A stretch of DNA of 64,000 bases from Rummeliibacillus sp044763875 (GTDB lineage: Bacteria > Bacillota > Bacilli > Bacillales_A > Planococcaceae). The notes below the pieces were generated by a model. That model did no database searches. It saw nothing but the letters and a program-made list of their open reading frames with translations, and was not told where the DNA came from. Positions 27,165 to 36,020 of the stretch are shown here, piece after piece. Numbering within the stretch: the stretch's first letter is position 1; every line of letters starts with the position of its first letter. The position numbers were made by a program, and so were the translations under genes. Location: the NCBI RefSeq assembly GCF_044763875.1, contig NZ_JBIWGZ010000002.1, positions 620,001-684,000 on the forward strand, in the 5' to 3' direction.

Positions 27165-27681
27165 AGAATCAATTTCATAATTCGAAATTTATATGAAATA
27201 TTAAATACTAACATTTCAACACATTAACTTTTCCATATTCAGATTTGGATGTTCCGCTACAGACGGCGCTTTCCACGGTCTTGGTTTCAATCTCCTCTAG
27301 GGGACTGTAAAGTATTTTAAATGCAAATATTAATAGTATGAATCAGCTTTCTGCATGATGTGGAATTAGCTTCGCTTTCCGCGGGCGAGCGTTGAGCCTC
27401 CTCGCTTTCCCGCAGGAGTCTTCGCTAATTCCACATCAACAAATATAGCAATACAAGATTTTTATAATAAATTTTCATCTATTTTTACTTTTTCACTATC
27501 TTTTCTACGTTTCTGCGGGTCTTTCAGCTCAATCTTTTCCCGTAGGACTATGAATGCACCCCACTGAATTTACATCGGACGAAGGAAATGCGAATGCATT
27601 TTCAAGGACTCGCTGTCTTTCACTTCACATGAACAAAGTTGGATATCATTAAAGCGAAAATGAATTTATGAAATTGATTCA
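27165..27681. repeat. Composite repeat: family I element interrupted by family II palindrome (inverted copy)
   Basis: Ends AGAATCAATTTCAT (27165-27178) and ATGAAATTGATTCA (27668-27681) are near-perfect inverted repeats. The interior matches 41591-41840 in reverse orientation but is split after TTTCAATCTCCTC. A block of about 225 bp carrying the palindrome GTGGAATTAGC ... GCTAATTCCAC (27359-27437) is inserted there. The same insert sits at the same point in 38079-38626. No ORF. The rest of 27117-27850 has no gene. Confidence 0.8.
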
Positions 27682-27789
27682 AATGAATTAAATGATGTTA
27701 GATTTGAAATTTTACATGGAGTTAAACGGAACTATGTAAACAAAAAATAATGGATGGTATGATCTAACACTTTTAATTCTGTATGAACT

Positions 27790-27825
27790 ATAAATGCCCC
27801 TAATTCTATTCGTCATTAAGGGCAT
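27790..27825 (-). terminator. Probable terminator of comK
   Basis: Minus strand: ATGCCCTTAAT pairs with ATTAGGGGCAT (one G-T pair) over a 10-nt loop, followed by a short TTTA tract. Weak T-run. Confidence 0.55.
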
Positions 27826-27850
27826 CGCATTATTATAGTACATAGCAAAA

Positions 27851-28429
27851 TTAATTATCCAGTGAATCCTCATCCTTACTATGTATTTGATAATTTATAT
27901 CATTCGCTTCTTTAATGATATCGTATTTTAGAAAATTTCTCTGGACACTTGGGGGTATTAACATAAAACTTGAGCGATATTCTAATCGGAATTTCAAAGC
28001 ATAAGCGCGATTCATTCGCATTTCAAAGGAACTAAAGCTAACTTCAATATTTAGTGAAGAACCATTTGTAAAAATGATCTTAGTACTTTGGTTTTTATTG
28101 CGCTTGTAACTTTTAATATGATTAAGCGCTAACCAAACACAATCATTCTTTTTTGGAGATCTTGTCGGAAACCATACAAGTTGATGTTTCAGATTCATAA
28201 TTACTGGATACATATTAACTTCTCCAAGAATATAACGAGTTCCTTCACTTGCACCTCTTAAACTAGATCCAAAAAAGCGTAAATTTTGATCAAGAAGTTC
28301 AATGGGATTCAAATGACATTCTTTTAAATCATCCACTTCAAGTATAGTAGTTTTAAAACCACCAACACCATCGAAATCTGGGAGAAATGCCATTGTATTG
28401 TCACTTACTGTATAAATTTCTTCTAACAT
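27851..28429 (-). CDS. comK: Competence transcription factor ComK homologue
   Basis: 192 residues, exactly the length of B. subtilis ComK. Recognised by ordered segments recalled from that protein: RFFGSSLRGASEGT (ComK CRFFGSSYAGRKAGT), YPVIMN ... QLVWFPTRSP (PPIMVD ... QIFLFPTLSS), CVWLALNHIKSYK (CGWISHVHVKEFK), and IIFTNGSSLNIEVSFSSFE (VTFSNGKTMELPISYNSFE). ComK binds AT-boxes and switches on DNA-uptake genes. Start ATG 28429 with AGGAGG 9 nt upstream. I found no convincing AAAA-N5-TTTT pair directly upstream, so autoactivation cannot be shown here. In Planococcaceae-type genomes ComK may have a modified role. Stands alone. Confidence 0.88.
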   Translation of the reverse strand: MLEEIYTVSDNTMAFLPDFDGVGGFKTTILEVDDLKECHLNPIELLDQNLRFFGSSLRGASEGTRYILGEVNMYPVIMNLKHQLVWFPTRSPKKNDCVWLALNHIKSYKRNKNQSTKIIFTNGSSLNIEVSFSSFEMRMNRAYALKFRLEYRSSFMLIPPSVQRNFLKYDIIKEANDINYQIHSKDEDSLDN

Positions 28430-28877
28430 TATGTAACCCTCCTTTTATAATTAGTCTAAATAATCAAAAATAGTATACGAACTTTAAGCTAATATATTTG
28501 TAGAGGTTTTCTCGAGTTTAGACCACAATCCGAAGCATTTTATAGTCCAAAACAGTCACCTACTTCCTTTTTTTCCATTAACAGATTACTATAAAAAATA
28601 AGAACTTTTGTCCTGTTTATATAATCCATTTATATCATTTTATAACCACATTTTCTAATTGTCAAATAATTCTTTATTTTCAATTTTTAACATTTTAGAT
28701 TTATCATTTTTTTAAACAAATCCCTTTAAATAAGTATTTTTAGGCATTTCCACTGTATTTATATCATTTATTTTTTTCGTAATTCAACTCTACACACAGT
28801 ACAAATACCATGGACTGAAATAGTAATTTTCTTGCATATCATTTCTTTATAAGTTAATACAAGAATTTCTTTTCCAT
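28430..28877. other. AT-rich gene-free region upstream of comK
   Basis: About 450 bp rich in A/T tracts and without an ORF or clear hairpin. Near-miss ComK-box-like A/T tracts occur around 28590 (AAAA-N7-TTTT, wrong spacing). Confidence 0.5.
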
Positions 28878-28914
28878 AAAAAAATCCACGCATAATTCAA
28901 CAAATTTAGCGTGA
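28878..28914 (-). terminator. Terminator of DUF5658 gene
   Basis: Minus strand: CACGCTAAATT pairs with AATTATGCGTG (one mismatch), followed by seven T. Confidence 0.8.
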
Positions 28915-28998
28915 ATAATTTCGGATAATGGCCAGCTATAGCAATGATCAAATTGGTTTGCAAATGTATTGCTCTATCTTAATAGTTGATTTTGGTCG

Positions 28999-29346
28999 TC
29001 ATGAAACAGCAATCGTAATCCACCAAATATGCGTAAATAGGATTGCACAATATATAGATGTAGCACAGATCATTAGAATTCTAATTAACAGAGATGGTTG
29101 AACCTTCCTCAAAATCCAGACTAATAAAATTGGCATTGAAATTTTCAGTGCATAGAACAATAAAATACTATTATGATATATCCAGTTCATCAATGGATTT
29201 GCCTCTGTAATAAGGTGATTTCGGATGCCTATGTCAGTAAAGAGTGCATCAAACATACATAATAATAGCAAGCATGTTCCTATTGTTGAAAAATTAATAT
29301 TTGAGTTGTACGAAATTTTACCTTCCAGATTTATCAAACCTTTCAT
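28999..29346 (-). CDS. DUF5658-type small membrane protein
   Basis: 115 residues with three to four hydrophobic helices. CMFDALFTDIGIRNHLITEANPLMNW followed by a second helix with ALKISMP is the pattern of DUF5658 membrane proteins, which have no assigned function. Start ATG 29346 lacks a good ribosome binding site, so the start is uncertain. Stands alone with its own terminator. Confidence 0.7.
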   Translation of the reverse strand: MKGLINLEGKISYNSNINFSTIGTCLLLLCMFDALFTDIGIRNHLITEANPLMNWIYHNSILLFYALKISMPILLVWILRKVQPSLLIRILMICATSIYCAILFTHIWWITIAVS

Positions 29347-29471
29347 TTCAATTATAGTTAACTAAGTCTACGGAAAAAGGACTGAATATATACTAAACAC
29401 TTAGAAAATCTCCTTTCGCTCAATAAAAACTTATTTACTATCAACAATGACGTATTACAGAGCCTAACTAA

Positions 29472-29526
29472 TAAAAAAGGTATCTCATAATAGTCAATTT
29501 TGAATGACTTTATGGATACCTTTTTG
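29472..29526. terminator. Bidirectional terminator
   Basis: AAAAAGGTATC pairs with GATACCTTTTT and the inner arms CATAATAGTCA / TGACTTTATG continue the stem. A-run before and T-run after allow use on both strands; it ends the Trp-rich gene on the minus strand. Confidence 0.85.
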
Positions 29527-29616
29527 TTATTAAATTTGATTGTAGTTTATTATCATGTATATTTTGGTGAAAGTTACCCTATTTTATCTCATCCATGGGT
29601 TACCTGGGTTTCATTG

Positions 29617-29868
29617 TTACCATGATTGCCATTGGTTCCACTGCCACCATGGGTTCCACTGCCACCACGGATTCCATTGCCACCATGGATTCCATGGTCC
29701 CGGACCCCACCATGGATTAAATTGATTAAATCCAAATCCTCTAAAACGTTCTTCTCGTTCTTCTCGTCCTGGAAACCGTTGCTCTGGAAACCGTTGCATC
29801 GGAAACCTTTGCATTGGAAACATCTGTCTGCCAAAACCGCCGCCCTGTCCTCTGAAAGGTTGAACCAT
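29617..29868 (-). CDS. Trp-, Phe- and Arg-rich small protein with NPWWQW repeats
   Basis: 83 residues of extreme composition: MQRFPMQRFPEQRFPG repeats, an Arg/Glu-rich middle, then three tandem NPWWQW units and a WNQWQSW end. No cysteine, no signal peptide. A strong ribosome binding site (GGAGAGGAAG, minus strand) precedes ATG 29868, and a terminator follows, which supports a real gene. It resembles spore coat or exosporium proteins in style (repetitive, aromatic, Gln-rich) but I do not recognise a family. The ORF in the next frame (29589-29834) is a shadow of the repeats. Confidence 0.65.
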   Translation of the reverse strand: MVQPFRGQGGGFGRQMFPMQRFPMQRFPEQRFPGREEREERFRGFGFNQFNPWWGPGPWNPWWQWNPWWQWNPWWQWNQWQSW

Positions 29869-30168
29869 TACTTCCTCTCCTTTTCTGAAATTCTTTGTAG
29901 TATATGTAAAAGGAAAATTTCAGATTGGGCTTTGCTTTGGATATATGAAAACAATAACTACAGCAATTTTCACCTAATGACAAAAGTTTGCGGCTACCAA
30001 GTAGAAGGGATCCATCACCACGAATCTATGTTAATATAATTTTCGGAATTATTTCAATTTTTAATCTCATGGATTTTATAAGTGTTTTTTCTTATACTGT
30101 TTATGTACAAGGGACTATATCAATAAAAATAACTATAAGTTTTTAGAACTATGAAAGGTGTTTTTAAA

Positions 30169-31812
30169 TTGAATAATATTAAACAACTATTCCAAAGCGA
30201 AGATGGCAATGGAAAACAGAGAGAGCAACTAGTAAGTTATCTTGAAAAAATTTTAACATCAATGGACAAATTAAAAGATCCATCTAAAACGACACTTGGT
30301 CCTATGCAGGAACGCTCAGCTAACTTTTATCAAGAATTGATGGAAGAACATGGTGTTCCCACTAATGGTACGGGATTAGATACAGTAGTGAATGAATTAA
30401 CTGACTTAATGAAAGGACACCCATTCCACACTCATAACTTTGTAACAAATGTATTACCTATGGCAAGCATTCCAGGTATTTTAGGCTTATTTGTTAATTC
30501 TCTTTTAAATGGTAATAACTTATGGGATGTATACGGACCTGCAGCTACAGAATCTGAAGTAAAAGTCATTTCTATGATGTCTAAATTGGTAGGATATGAT
30601 TATACAAAAAGCTTCGGTTATACAACTTGGGGCGGACAAGGTGCTGTATTCAGTGGACTTCGCGTAGCAATTGCAAAACAATTCCCACATGCGAAAGAAG
30701 AAGGTGTGCCAAATAACCTTTACTGTTTCGCTTCTGAAAATGCGCATTATAGTTTATTAAAATCAATTGAAGCAGTAGGAATTGGGAGCAACCATTTAAT
30801 CCGAGTTAAAGCCGGTAAAGATCATTCAATGGATATGGATGATTTACAAAACCGTTTAACCGAAGTTATCGAAAAAGGTGGTATTCCAGTATATATTGTT
30901 GCGACAACTGGTGCTACAGATAGTTTTGCAATTGACAATATTAAAGAGATTAAAGAAATTACAGCTACTTTAGAAAGTCGTCATAACTTGAAACCAATTC
31001 ATATTCACGCAGATTCAGCGTTAGGCGGATTTTATGCATTCTTTAATGATTATGATTTTGAGAAAAACCCACTACACTTTGAAGATGAAGTGCTTGAAAG
31101 CTTAATGGTCATCCGTTCACGTATGCAATACTTATATTTGGCTGATTCCTTATGCTTTGACTTCCAAAAACTCGGTCAAACTCCATACTTAACAAGTCTA
31201 TTCCTATTAAAAGAAGGTAGTGCACTTGGTCTTCTAGATTTAGAAGATTTTGATACACCATATGTAGGTAACCGTGGATATGGTTCATATCACACAGGCT
31301 ATACATTAGAATGCTCTCGAATGGGTAGTTCAATTGCCATTTATGCTGCTTTAATGGCATTCGGAAAAACTGGCTACCAAGAACTATTAGCGAATTATGT
31401 TCGAGTAAATTTAGTATTCCGTCAACTATTAGCAGACAGAATCCAATCACTTCATGTCGTTAATACAACCAATATTGGGCCAATTACAGCATTCCGTCTA
31501 TACCCAAATGGTTATAACTGGGAATCAGAACAAGCAGGAACTTATACAGTTTCAGAAATTGAAAGTATAAACACATTAAATTCATCTTTATTTGAAGTAA
31601 TAGGTAAACATCGTGATGATGTGTTCTTTGGAGACACAACACGTATTTGTACTGTTGATGCATCTGATAGCACAAACCGTATTCCAGTTGGGGTAGCAAA
31701 ATTCTTCTCAATTTCACCTTATACAGAAGTTGAACATATACCTGCAATGATTGAATCACTTAAACACTCAATTGAAGAATTGGAGGGTTCGGCCCTTGAA
31801 GTTTCTCGCTAA
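30169..31812 (+). CDS. Group II PLP-dependent amino acid decarboxylase family protein
   Basis: 547 residues. Glutamate/diaminobutyrate/aromatic amino acid decarboxylase fold: substrate-side segment HPFHTHNFVTNVLPMASIPG, GYTTWGGQGAVFSGL (phosphate-binding loop equivalent of TSGGT-N), HIHADSALGGFY with the Asp that pairs with the pyridine nitrogen, and DFQKLGQTPYLTS with the presumed Schiff-base Lys. In most relatives this Lys follows His (HK); here it is Gln-Lys. The substrate is not predictable. Start: TTG 30169 lies 8 nt after AAAGGTG; the ATG at 30151 has no ribosome binding site. Its 3' end overlaps the next gene, a chemoreceptor, by 17 bp, so the two are co-translated. Confidence 0.88.
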   Translation: MNNIKQLFQSEDGNGKQREQLVSYLEKILTSMDKLKDPSKTTLGPMQERSANFYQELMEEHGVPTNGTGLDTVVNELTDLMKGHPFHTHNFVTNVLPMASIPGILGLFVNSLLNGNNLWDVYGPAATESEVKVISMMSKLVGYDYTKSFGYTTWGGQGAVFSGLRVAIAKQFPHAKEEGVPNNLYCFASENAHYSLLKSIEAVGIGSNHLIRVKAGKDHSMDMDDLQNRLTEVIEKGGIPVYIVATTGATDSFAIDNIKEIKEITATLESRHNLKPIHIHADSALGGFYAFFNDYDFEKNPLHFEDEVLESLMVIRSRMQYLYLADSLCFDFQKLGQTPYLTSLFLLKEGSALGLLDLEDFDTPYVGNRGYGSYHTGYTLECSRMGSSIAIYAALMAFGKTGYQELLANYVRVNLVFRQLLADRIQSLHVVNTTNIGPITAFRLYPNGYNWESEQAGTYTVSEIESINTLNSSLFEVIGKHRDDVFFGDTTRICTVDASDSTNRIPVGVAKFFSISPYTEVEHIPAMIESLKHSIEELEGSALEVSR

Positions 31813-33493
31813 AAATAGACATTCAATGCTATTTAAGTATATTCTGTCGTTTGTCATTCCAATTGCGATAATTTCAACAATATTTGGTACTATACTTTAT
31901 TATTCTTGTAACAATATTATCCAACATAAAGTAATGAGCCTTTTTGAAGATAAATTACAACTTGTTTCAAATGAAGTAATGGGGCATATAGATACTTCAC
32001 TTGTTACGAATGCTGATAATAATGATCAAACACAATATAAAACACTTTTAAATACATTAAATATAGCCAAAAAACAGCAAAACATTCAAGATGCCTATGT
32101 TCTTTCCCGTTCTGATGGGCAAGAACATATTGTAGCGTTAAGTGGTACAGACAATCATAATGCCGCTTATAAATTTGACCCTAAAATGAATCAAGCAATT
32201 GATCAAGAAAAAATCATGTATAGTGATATTTATAAAGATAAATACGGTGTTCATAAATCTATTTTCATCCCTTTTAAAGGGACTGATATCATTTTTGGAA
32301 TAGATATGGACGCTTCATTTATTTCGCAAGTGCAAACACAAGTAATATGGATTTCAGTAGGTTTAGCATTATTGTTCATTCTTGTAGGTGCACTACTAGC
32401 TTACATCATAAGTAAACAAATTATTAAGCCCGTCCTTGCAGTAAACAGCTATGTGGATGAAGTCGCAAAAGGTAACTTAGCTGCTAAGAGATTTGAAATT
32501 AAAGGAAAAGACGAAATCGCCCAATTATCCTTTGGCGTTTATCATATGGTAGATGATTTAAAAACCATCATTTCACAAATTAGTTCAAATGCTGAGCAAG
32601 TAGCGGCTACATCTGAGGAATTATCTGCGGGTTCAGAACAAACAAGCGCTTCTATTGAACAAGTTACAGTATCCATGCAAGAAGTGGCAGCTGGTTCTGA
32701 CAAGCAAACCGACGCTGTTGAAGAAATCGGCGCTAACGTCAATACTATTTCGAAAAAGATGAATGACGTAACTAACTATGTAGAACAAGTTAGTACAAAA
32801 GCGATTGATACAACCAAAACAGCTGAAAATGGTAAAGAGATTATTCAAAACGCTGTAGAAAAAATGAATATAACAACTGACATGATTCATACAACTTCTG
32901 AAGTTGTGAATCGTTTAAACAATTACTCAAAAGAAATTGGCCAAATTGTTTCATTGATCACTGAAATTGCAGATCAAACAAATCTGCTTGCACTTAATGC
33001 CTCGATAGAAGCTGCACGTGCTGGTGAACATGGTAAAGGATTCGCTGTCGTTGCAGAAGAAGTAAGAAAGCTTGCGGACCAGTCAAGAATCGCCGCAAAC
33101 GATATTAGTAACCGGATTGATTCAATCAAAACTGAATCGACAAATGCTGTTGATTCTATGTCTACTAGTTATGAAAATCTACAAGTAAGCGCCGATGCTT
33201 TTGATGAAGCAGGTAATGCATTTAATGCAATATATACATCAGTGTCCAAACTAACTTCTCAAATGACACAAGTAAGTAATGCCATTGAATCTATGAATAG
33301 TGGCGTTAGCAACATTGCAGAATCAATGGAAGAAGTCAGCGTAATCGTTGTTCAAAATTCTAGTAGCATTCAAAATGTTGCAGCCGCTTCTGAAGAACAA
33401 ACTGCTAGCATGGAAGAAATCACCGCTTCTTCAAATAACCTAGCAGCCATGGCAGAACAACTTCGAACATCTGTTAACAAATTTTCAATATAA
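31796..33493 (+). CDS. Methyl-accepting chemotaxis protein with Cache-like sensor
   Basis: 565 residues. Transmembrane helix about 13-33, extracellular alpha/beta sensor about 34-177 of single-Cache type (AYVLSRSDGQEHIVAL ... HKSIFIPFKGTDIIFGIDMD), second transmembrane helix about 178-203, HAMP about 204-257, then the coiled-coil signalling domain with intact tip (ADQTNLLALNASIEAARAGE, about 391-410). Start: TTG 31796 with GGAGGG 8 nt upstream; it overlaps the decarboxylase stop by 17 bp. The TTG at 31751 has no ribosome binding site. Coupling to a decarboxylase suggests that it senses that enzyme's substrate or product (inference). Terminator follows at 33559. Confidence 0.95.
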   Translation: MKFLAKNRHSMLFKYILSFVIPIAIISTIFGTILYYSCNNIIQHKVMSLFEDKLQLVSNEVMGHIDTSLVTNADNNDQTQYKTLLNTLNIAKKQQNIQDAYVLSRSDGQEHIVALSGTDNHNAAYKFDPKMNQAIDQEKIMYSDIYKDKYGVHKSIFIPFKGTDIIFGIDMDASFISQVQTQVIWISVGLALLFILVGALLAYIISKQIIKPVLAVNSYVDEVAKGNLAAKRFEIKGKDEIAQLSFGVYHMVDDLKTIISQISSNAEQVAATSEELSAGSEQTSASIEQVTVSMQEVAAGSDKQTDAVEEIGANVNTISKKMNDVTNYVEQVSTKAIDTTKTAENGKEIIQNAVEKMNITTDMIHTTSEVVNRLNNYSKEIGQIVSLITEIADQTNLLALNASIEAARAGEHGKGFAVVAEEVRKLADQSRIAANDISNRIDSIKTESTNAVDSMSTSYENLQVSADAFDEAGNAFNAIYTSVSKLTSQMTQVSNAIESMNSGVSNIAESMEEVSVIVVQNSSSIQNVAAASEEQTASMEEITASSNNLAAMAEQLRTSVNKFSI

Positions 33494-33558
33494 TTAAATA
33501 TCGAAAATGTAGTATATAGAGTTAGAATTTAACACTAGAATTACTTATCTTACTAAAG

Positions 33559-33595
33559 TGTCAAGGCCTTGATTTGGGTCTTGGCATTTTATTTA
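33559..33595 (+). terminator. Terminator of decarboxylase-chemoreceptor operon
   Basis: TGTCAAGGCC pairs imperfectly with GGGTCTTGGCA, followed by TTTTATTTATT. It is the only stem in the gap downstream of the operon. Confidence 0.7.
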
Positions 33596-33705
33596 TTATT
33601 TTTCTTTTGATTTTTTATCCAGATTCCTCAGCAGACTAACTATTCCTTTTTAGTTCTATGGCAAATGTTTGGGGAAGTCTTCAGAGCATTTAACCACAAC
33701 CTCAA

Positions 33706-33744
33706 GAAAAAATACCACCTGATTGCATCGAATCAGATGGTATT
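33706..33744 (-). terminator. Terminator of LysM/NlpC-P60 gene
   Basis: Minus strand: AATACCATCTGATT pairs with AATCAGGTGGTATT (one G-T pair), 6-nt loop, then T-run. Confidence 0.9.
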
Positions 33745-33785
33745 GATTAATCGAAATTATATAAAATGTCTGTGTCAGTCACCGA

Positions 33786-34601
33786 TTACAAATGTCTATA
33801 TCCTGCAAAATGACTGCTCCAGTATGATTCATTCACTGAGCTTACTTGTACTTTTGTACCACTTGCACTGACAAATTTTCCGTTACCCATGTAAAGTCCG
33901 ATATGAGAAATACCAGATTTATATGTGTTTTTGAAAAATACTAAATCTCCTACTTTAGGTGAACTAGTTGCTGTTGAGATAGAGTAGAAACCGGCTGCTG
34001 TTGTACGGTAAGAAGCAAGCCCAGCATTTTTATATGCATAGTATACAAGTCCACTACAATCGAATCCACTTGTTGTTGCTCCACCGAATACATATGGTAC
34101 ACCTTGTTGAGCTAATGCGATTGATACAGCTTTTTCTAGTTTCGTATCGCCAGATATTGGCGCAACACTATCGCTAACTTTTTTTGTAGATCCTTTAACT
34201 TTTAACTTTTGTCCAGCTCTAATGTTTGTTGATTTTAAATTATTCCAGCTCATTAGTGTCTTGTACGATACACCATATTTCTTAGCAATTCCAGATAAAG
34301 TATCACCTGATTTTACTGTGTATGTAGAAGTTGAGGTAGAAGAACTTTTCTTACTAGAGCTAGTTGATGAGCTCTTTTTAACTTTTAATTTTTGTCCAGC
34401 TTTAATATTTGTTGATTTTAAATTATTCCAACTCATTAGAGTTTTATATGAAATATGATATTTGGCGCCTATGCTTGATAATGTATCGCCTTTTTTTACT
34501 GTATATGTAGTAGTAGCTGCTGATGCAGTTGTTTCTTCACTAATTGTTGAGAATAGCATAATCGAGCTTAATGCCATTGCTGAGATGATGGTTTTTTTCA
34601 A
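33786..34601 (-). CDS. Secreted LysM x2 / NlpC-P60 peptidoglycan endopeptidase (LytE-like)
   Basis: 271 residues. Signal peptide about 1-28, two LysM repeats (TYTVKKGDTLSSIGAKYHIS and TYTVKSGDTLSGIAKKYGVS starts) with nearly identical second halves, then an NlpC/P60 domain (about 158-271). Catalytic Cys in GFDCSGL, His in GISHIGLY. The usual His in FVHAGG is replaced (KFVSASGTKV), so the third polar residue is Ser or another neighbour; a difference from the proteins at 7295 and 9008. Start: TTG 34601 is 8-9 nt after AAGGGAG; the ORF upstream to 34661 is unlikely. Single gene; half-sites of TGTAAT type lie upstream but no full WalR box. Confidence 0.93.
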   Translation of the reverse strand: MKKTIISAMALSSIMLFSTISEETTASAATTTYTVKKGDTLSSIGAKYHISYKTLMSWNNLKSTNIKAGQKLKVKKSSSTSSSKKSSSTSTSTYTVKSGDTLSGIAKKYGVSYKTLMSWNNLKSTNIRAGQKLKVKGSTKKVSDSVAPISGDTKLEKAVSIALAQQGVPYVFGGATTSGFDCSGLVYYAYKNAGLASYRTTAAGFYSISTATSSPKVGDLVFFKNTYKSGISHIGLYMGNGKFVSASGTKVQVSSVNESYWSSHFAGYRHL

Positions 34602-34806
34602 TTTTCTTAACTCCCTTTGTCTATTACTAATAAAATCTATTATAGAGGAGTTATGTAACAAACTTGTTATAGTAATATCAAATTAATATTACAAAATGGG
34701 AGATTATATTACACAAAATGATATTTATTTGATATTTAACTTATTTTTTCTTCTAATATTATTAATTTCACATCCCGCAACACGAATATTTTGAAGAGAA
34801 ATAACA

Positions 34807-34840
34807 AAAGATTCGTATTACATTCAGAAACGAATCTTTT
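34807..34840. terminator. Bidirectional terminator
   Basis: AAAAGATTCG / CGAATCTTTT, a perfect 10-bp stem over a 14-nt loop, with T-rich tracts on both sides. It ends the small gene at 34887 on the minus strand. Confidence 0.85.
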
Positions 34841-34886
34841 GTATTTTCTTTTATGAAGTACTTTCCAAATGGCGTTAATATACTTT

Positions 34887-35081
34887 TTACATTTTAAGTT
34901 TATTTTCAGTTTGTATTTTGGGGGCATTTGTATCGCTATAAATAGCTGTACCTTGTAAGTTCGTTTTTGCAAGCATTGCTTTTACTTCATTATAGGACAT
35001 GCCTGATTCGGCATTTTTTCGTTTTACTTCATCAATATCCGTCCCAGCAACTGTAAATCCATCACGCTTATAATTGCTCAA
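34887..35081 (-). CDS. Small protein with gamma-type SASP-like motif (one copy)
   Basis: 64 residues. MSNYKRDGFTVAGTDIDEVKR is followed by KNAESGMSYNEVKAML; the rest is Asn/Lys/Thr-rich. The GTDI-x-EVKR-x-NAESG block closely resembles the T-(D/N)-x-x-x-V-K-x-x-N-x-x-S repeat of gamma-type small acid-soluble spore proteins, and it is nearly identical to two copies in the protein at 40874. The germination-protease cleavage site (TEFASE type) is absent. Start: TTG 35081 with GGAGGTG about 6-7 nt upstream, which makes its N-terminus (MS-x-K/Y...FT) match the 40874 protein; the longer ORF start at 35123 lacks this. A spore protein role is inferred. Confidence 0.7.
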   Translation of the reverse strand: MSNYKRDGFTVAGTDIDEVKRKNAESGMSYNEVKAMLAKTNLQGTAIYSDTNAPKIQTENKLKM

Positions 35082-35131
35082 CTGAAGCACCTCCATTTCT
35101 GTACCCTTTACTATTTCCGCCACACATAAAA

Positions 35132-35392
35132 TTATGAGTAAAAATTATTTTGATCGTAAGTATCTTCTTTTGCTTTTTTACTTTTGTCTACTCTGTGATA
35201 TTCAGAAATTTGAATAACCCGAACATTACTGGTATTCAATTCATGGTAAATTCCTCTATTGTCTGTAAACGAAATATATTGGTCACGTTCACTCTGAATA
35301 AGATTTTCCGCTGCTTCTTGCGATTCAATAAAGATGAAACGTCTGACATAATGTTCTTGATCAAAAAAATAAGTAACCTTGAATTCTTTCAT
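35132..35392 (-). CDS. Hypothetical small protein, 86 residues
   Basis: No family recognised. Alternating strand/helix pattern MKEFKVTYFFDQEHYVRRFIF, then a helix SQEAAENLIQSERDQYI and further strands ending in a charged tail. It reads like a compact alpha/beta protein. ATG 35392 has GAGGTG 10 nt upstream. The next gene (SASP-like) starts about 50 bp downstream in the same direction with no terminator between, so they may form an operon. Confidence 0.6.
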   Translation of the reverse strand: MKEFKVTYFFDQEHYVRRFIFIESQEAAENLIQSERDQYISFTDNRGIYHELNTSNVRVIQISEYHRVDKSKKAKEDTYDQNNFYS

Positions 35393-35648
35393 CGTTCATT
35401 TACACCTCAACTATATGTTCTAATTATCGGAATATTGTTTTTTACTTAGACTTCTATAGGATATCCAACTACTATCACTTGAAACATCATGACCAGTGGT
35501 TAAAAAACTTTTTTGAATTTCATTTTATTTGATGCAAAGCGTACATTACTTTTCCAGAGCTTTAATGAAAGATGCAATAGATTTAAAGATTAGCATGCGT
35601 GTTGATTTTCTAGTTTTCTCCATTAATAAATGGATGATTATCCGATAT

Positions 35649-35765
35649 CCGCTACGGATTGCTCGCTTTCCTGCGGGCGCGCGCTGAGCCGCTTCCTTCG
35701 CTACGCTACGTGCAGGGTCTCAGCTGCCACGCTTTTCCCGCGGGAGTCGAGCAACCCTCCGCTAC
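35649..35765. repeat. GC-rich palindromic element (family II variant)
   Basis: Outer arms CCGCTACGGATTGCTCG and CGAGCAACCCTCCGCTAC are partly inverted; the interior shares CTTTCCTGCGGGCG, CTGAGCCGC, GGGTCTCAGCTG and TTTTCCCGCGGGAGTCG with 24244-24420. The rest of 35393-36020 is gene-free. Confidence 0.7.
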
Positions 35766-36020
35766 AATCAATAAATAATGAGACACAAGCACCTTGAAAG
35801 TAAGATTACAGAAGAATATCCTTCCTATTTTATCCTAACAACACGCTTGAAAGATTAGTTCGTTATCAAATTGTGTGATTTGAAGAACTTATTATGTTCA
35901 TATAAACACAAATTTCAAGATTGTCTCTGTGCTTGGCGCTGAATATTTTTCCTTCTTTGTCGTAGCGGTTGTCTCATCGGAATATGATATTACAACATTA
36001 TAAAACGGAGGAAAATGATT

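Noticed and set aside
28580..28610. ComK AT-box upstream of comK
   Set aside because: The A and T tracts are 7 bp apart, not the required 5, and no second box is correctly spaced.
29589..29834. Gly/His-rich ORF GIHGGNGIRGGSGTHGG on the minus strand
   Set aside because: It is the shifted-frame reading of the NPWWQW repeats; the other frame has the ribosome binding site.
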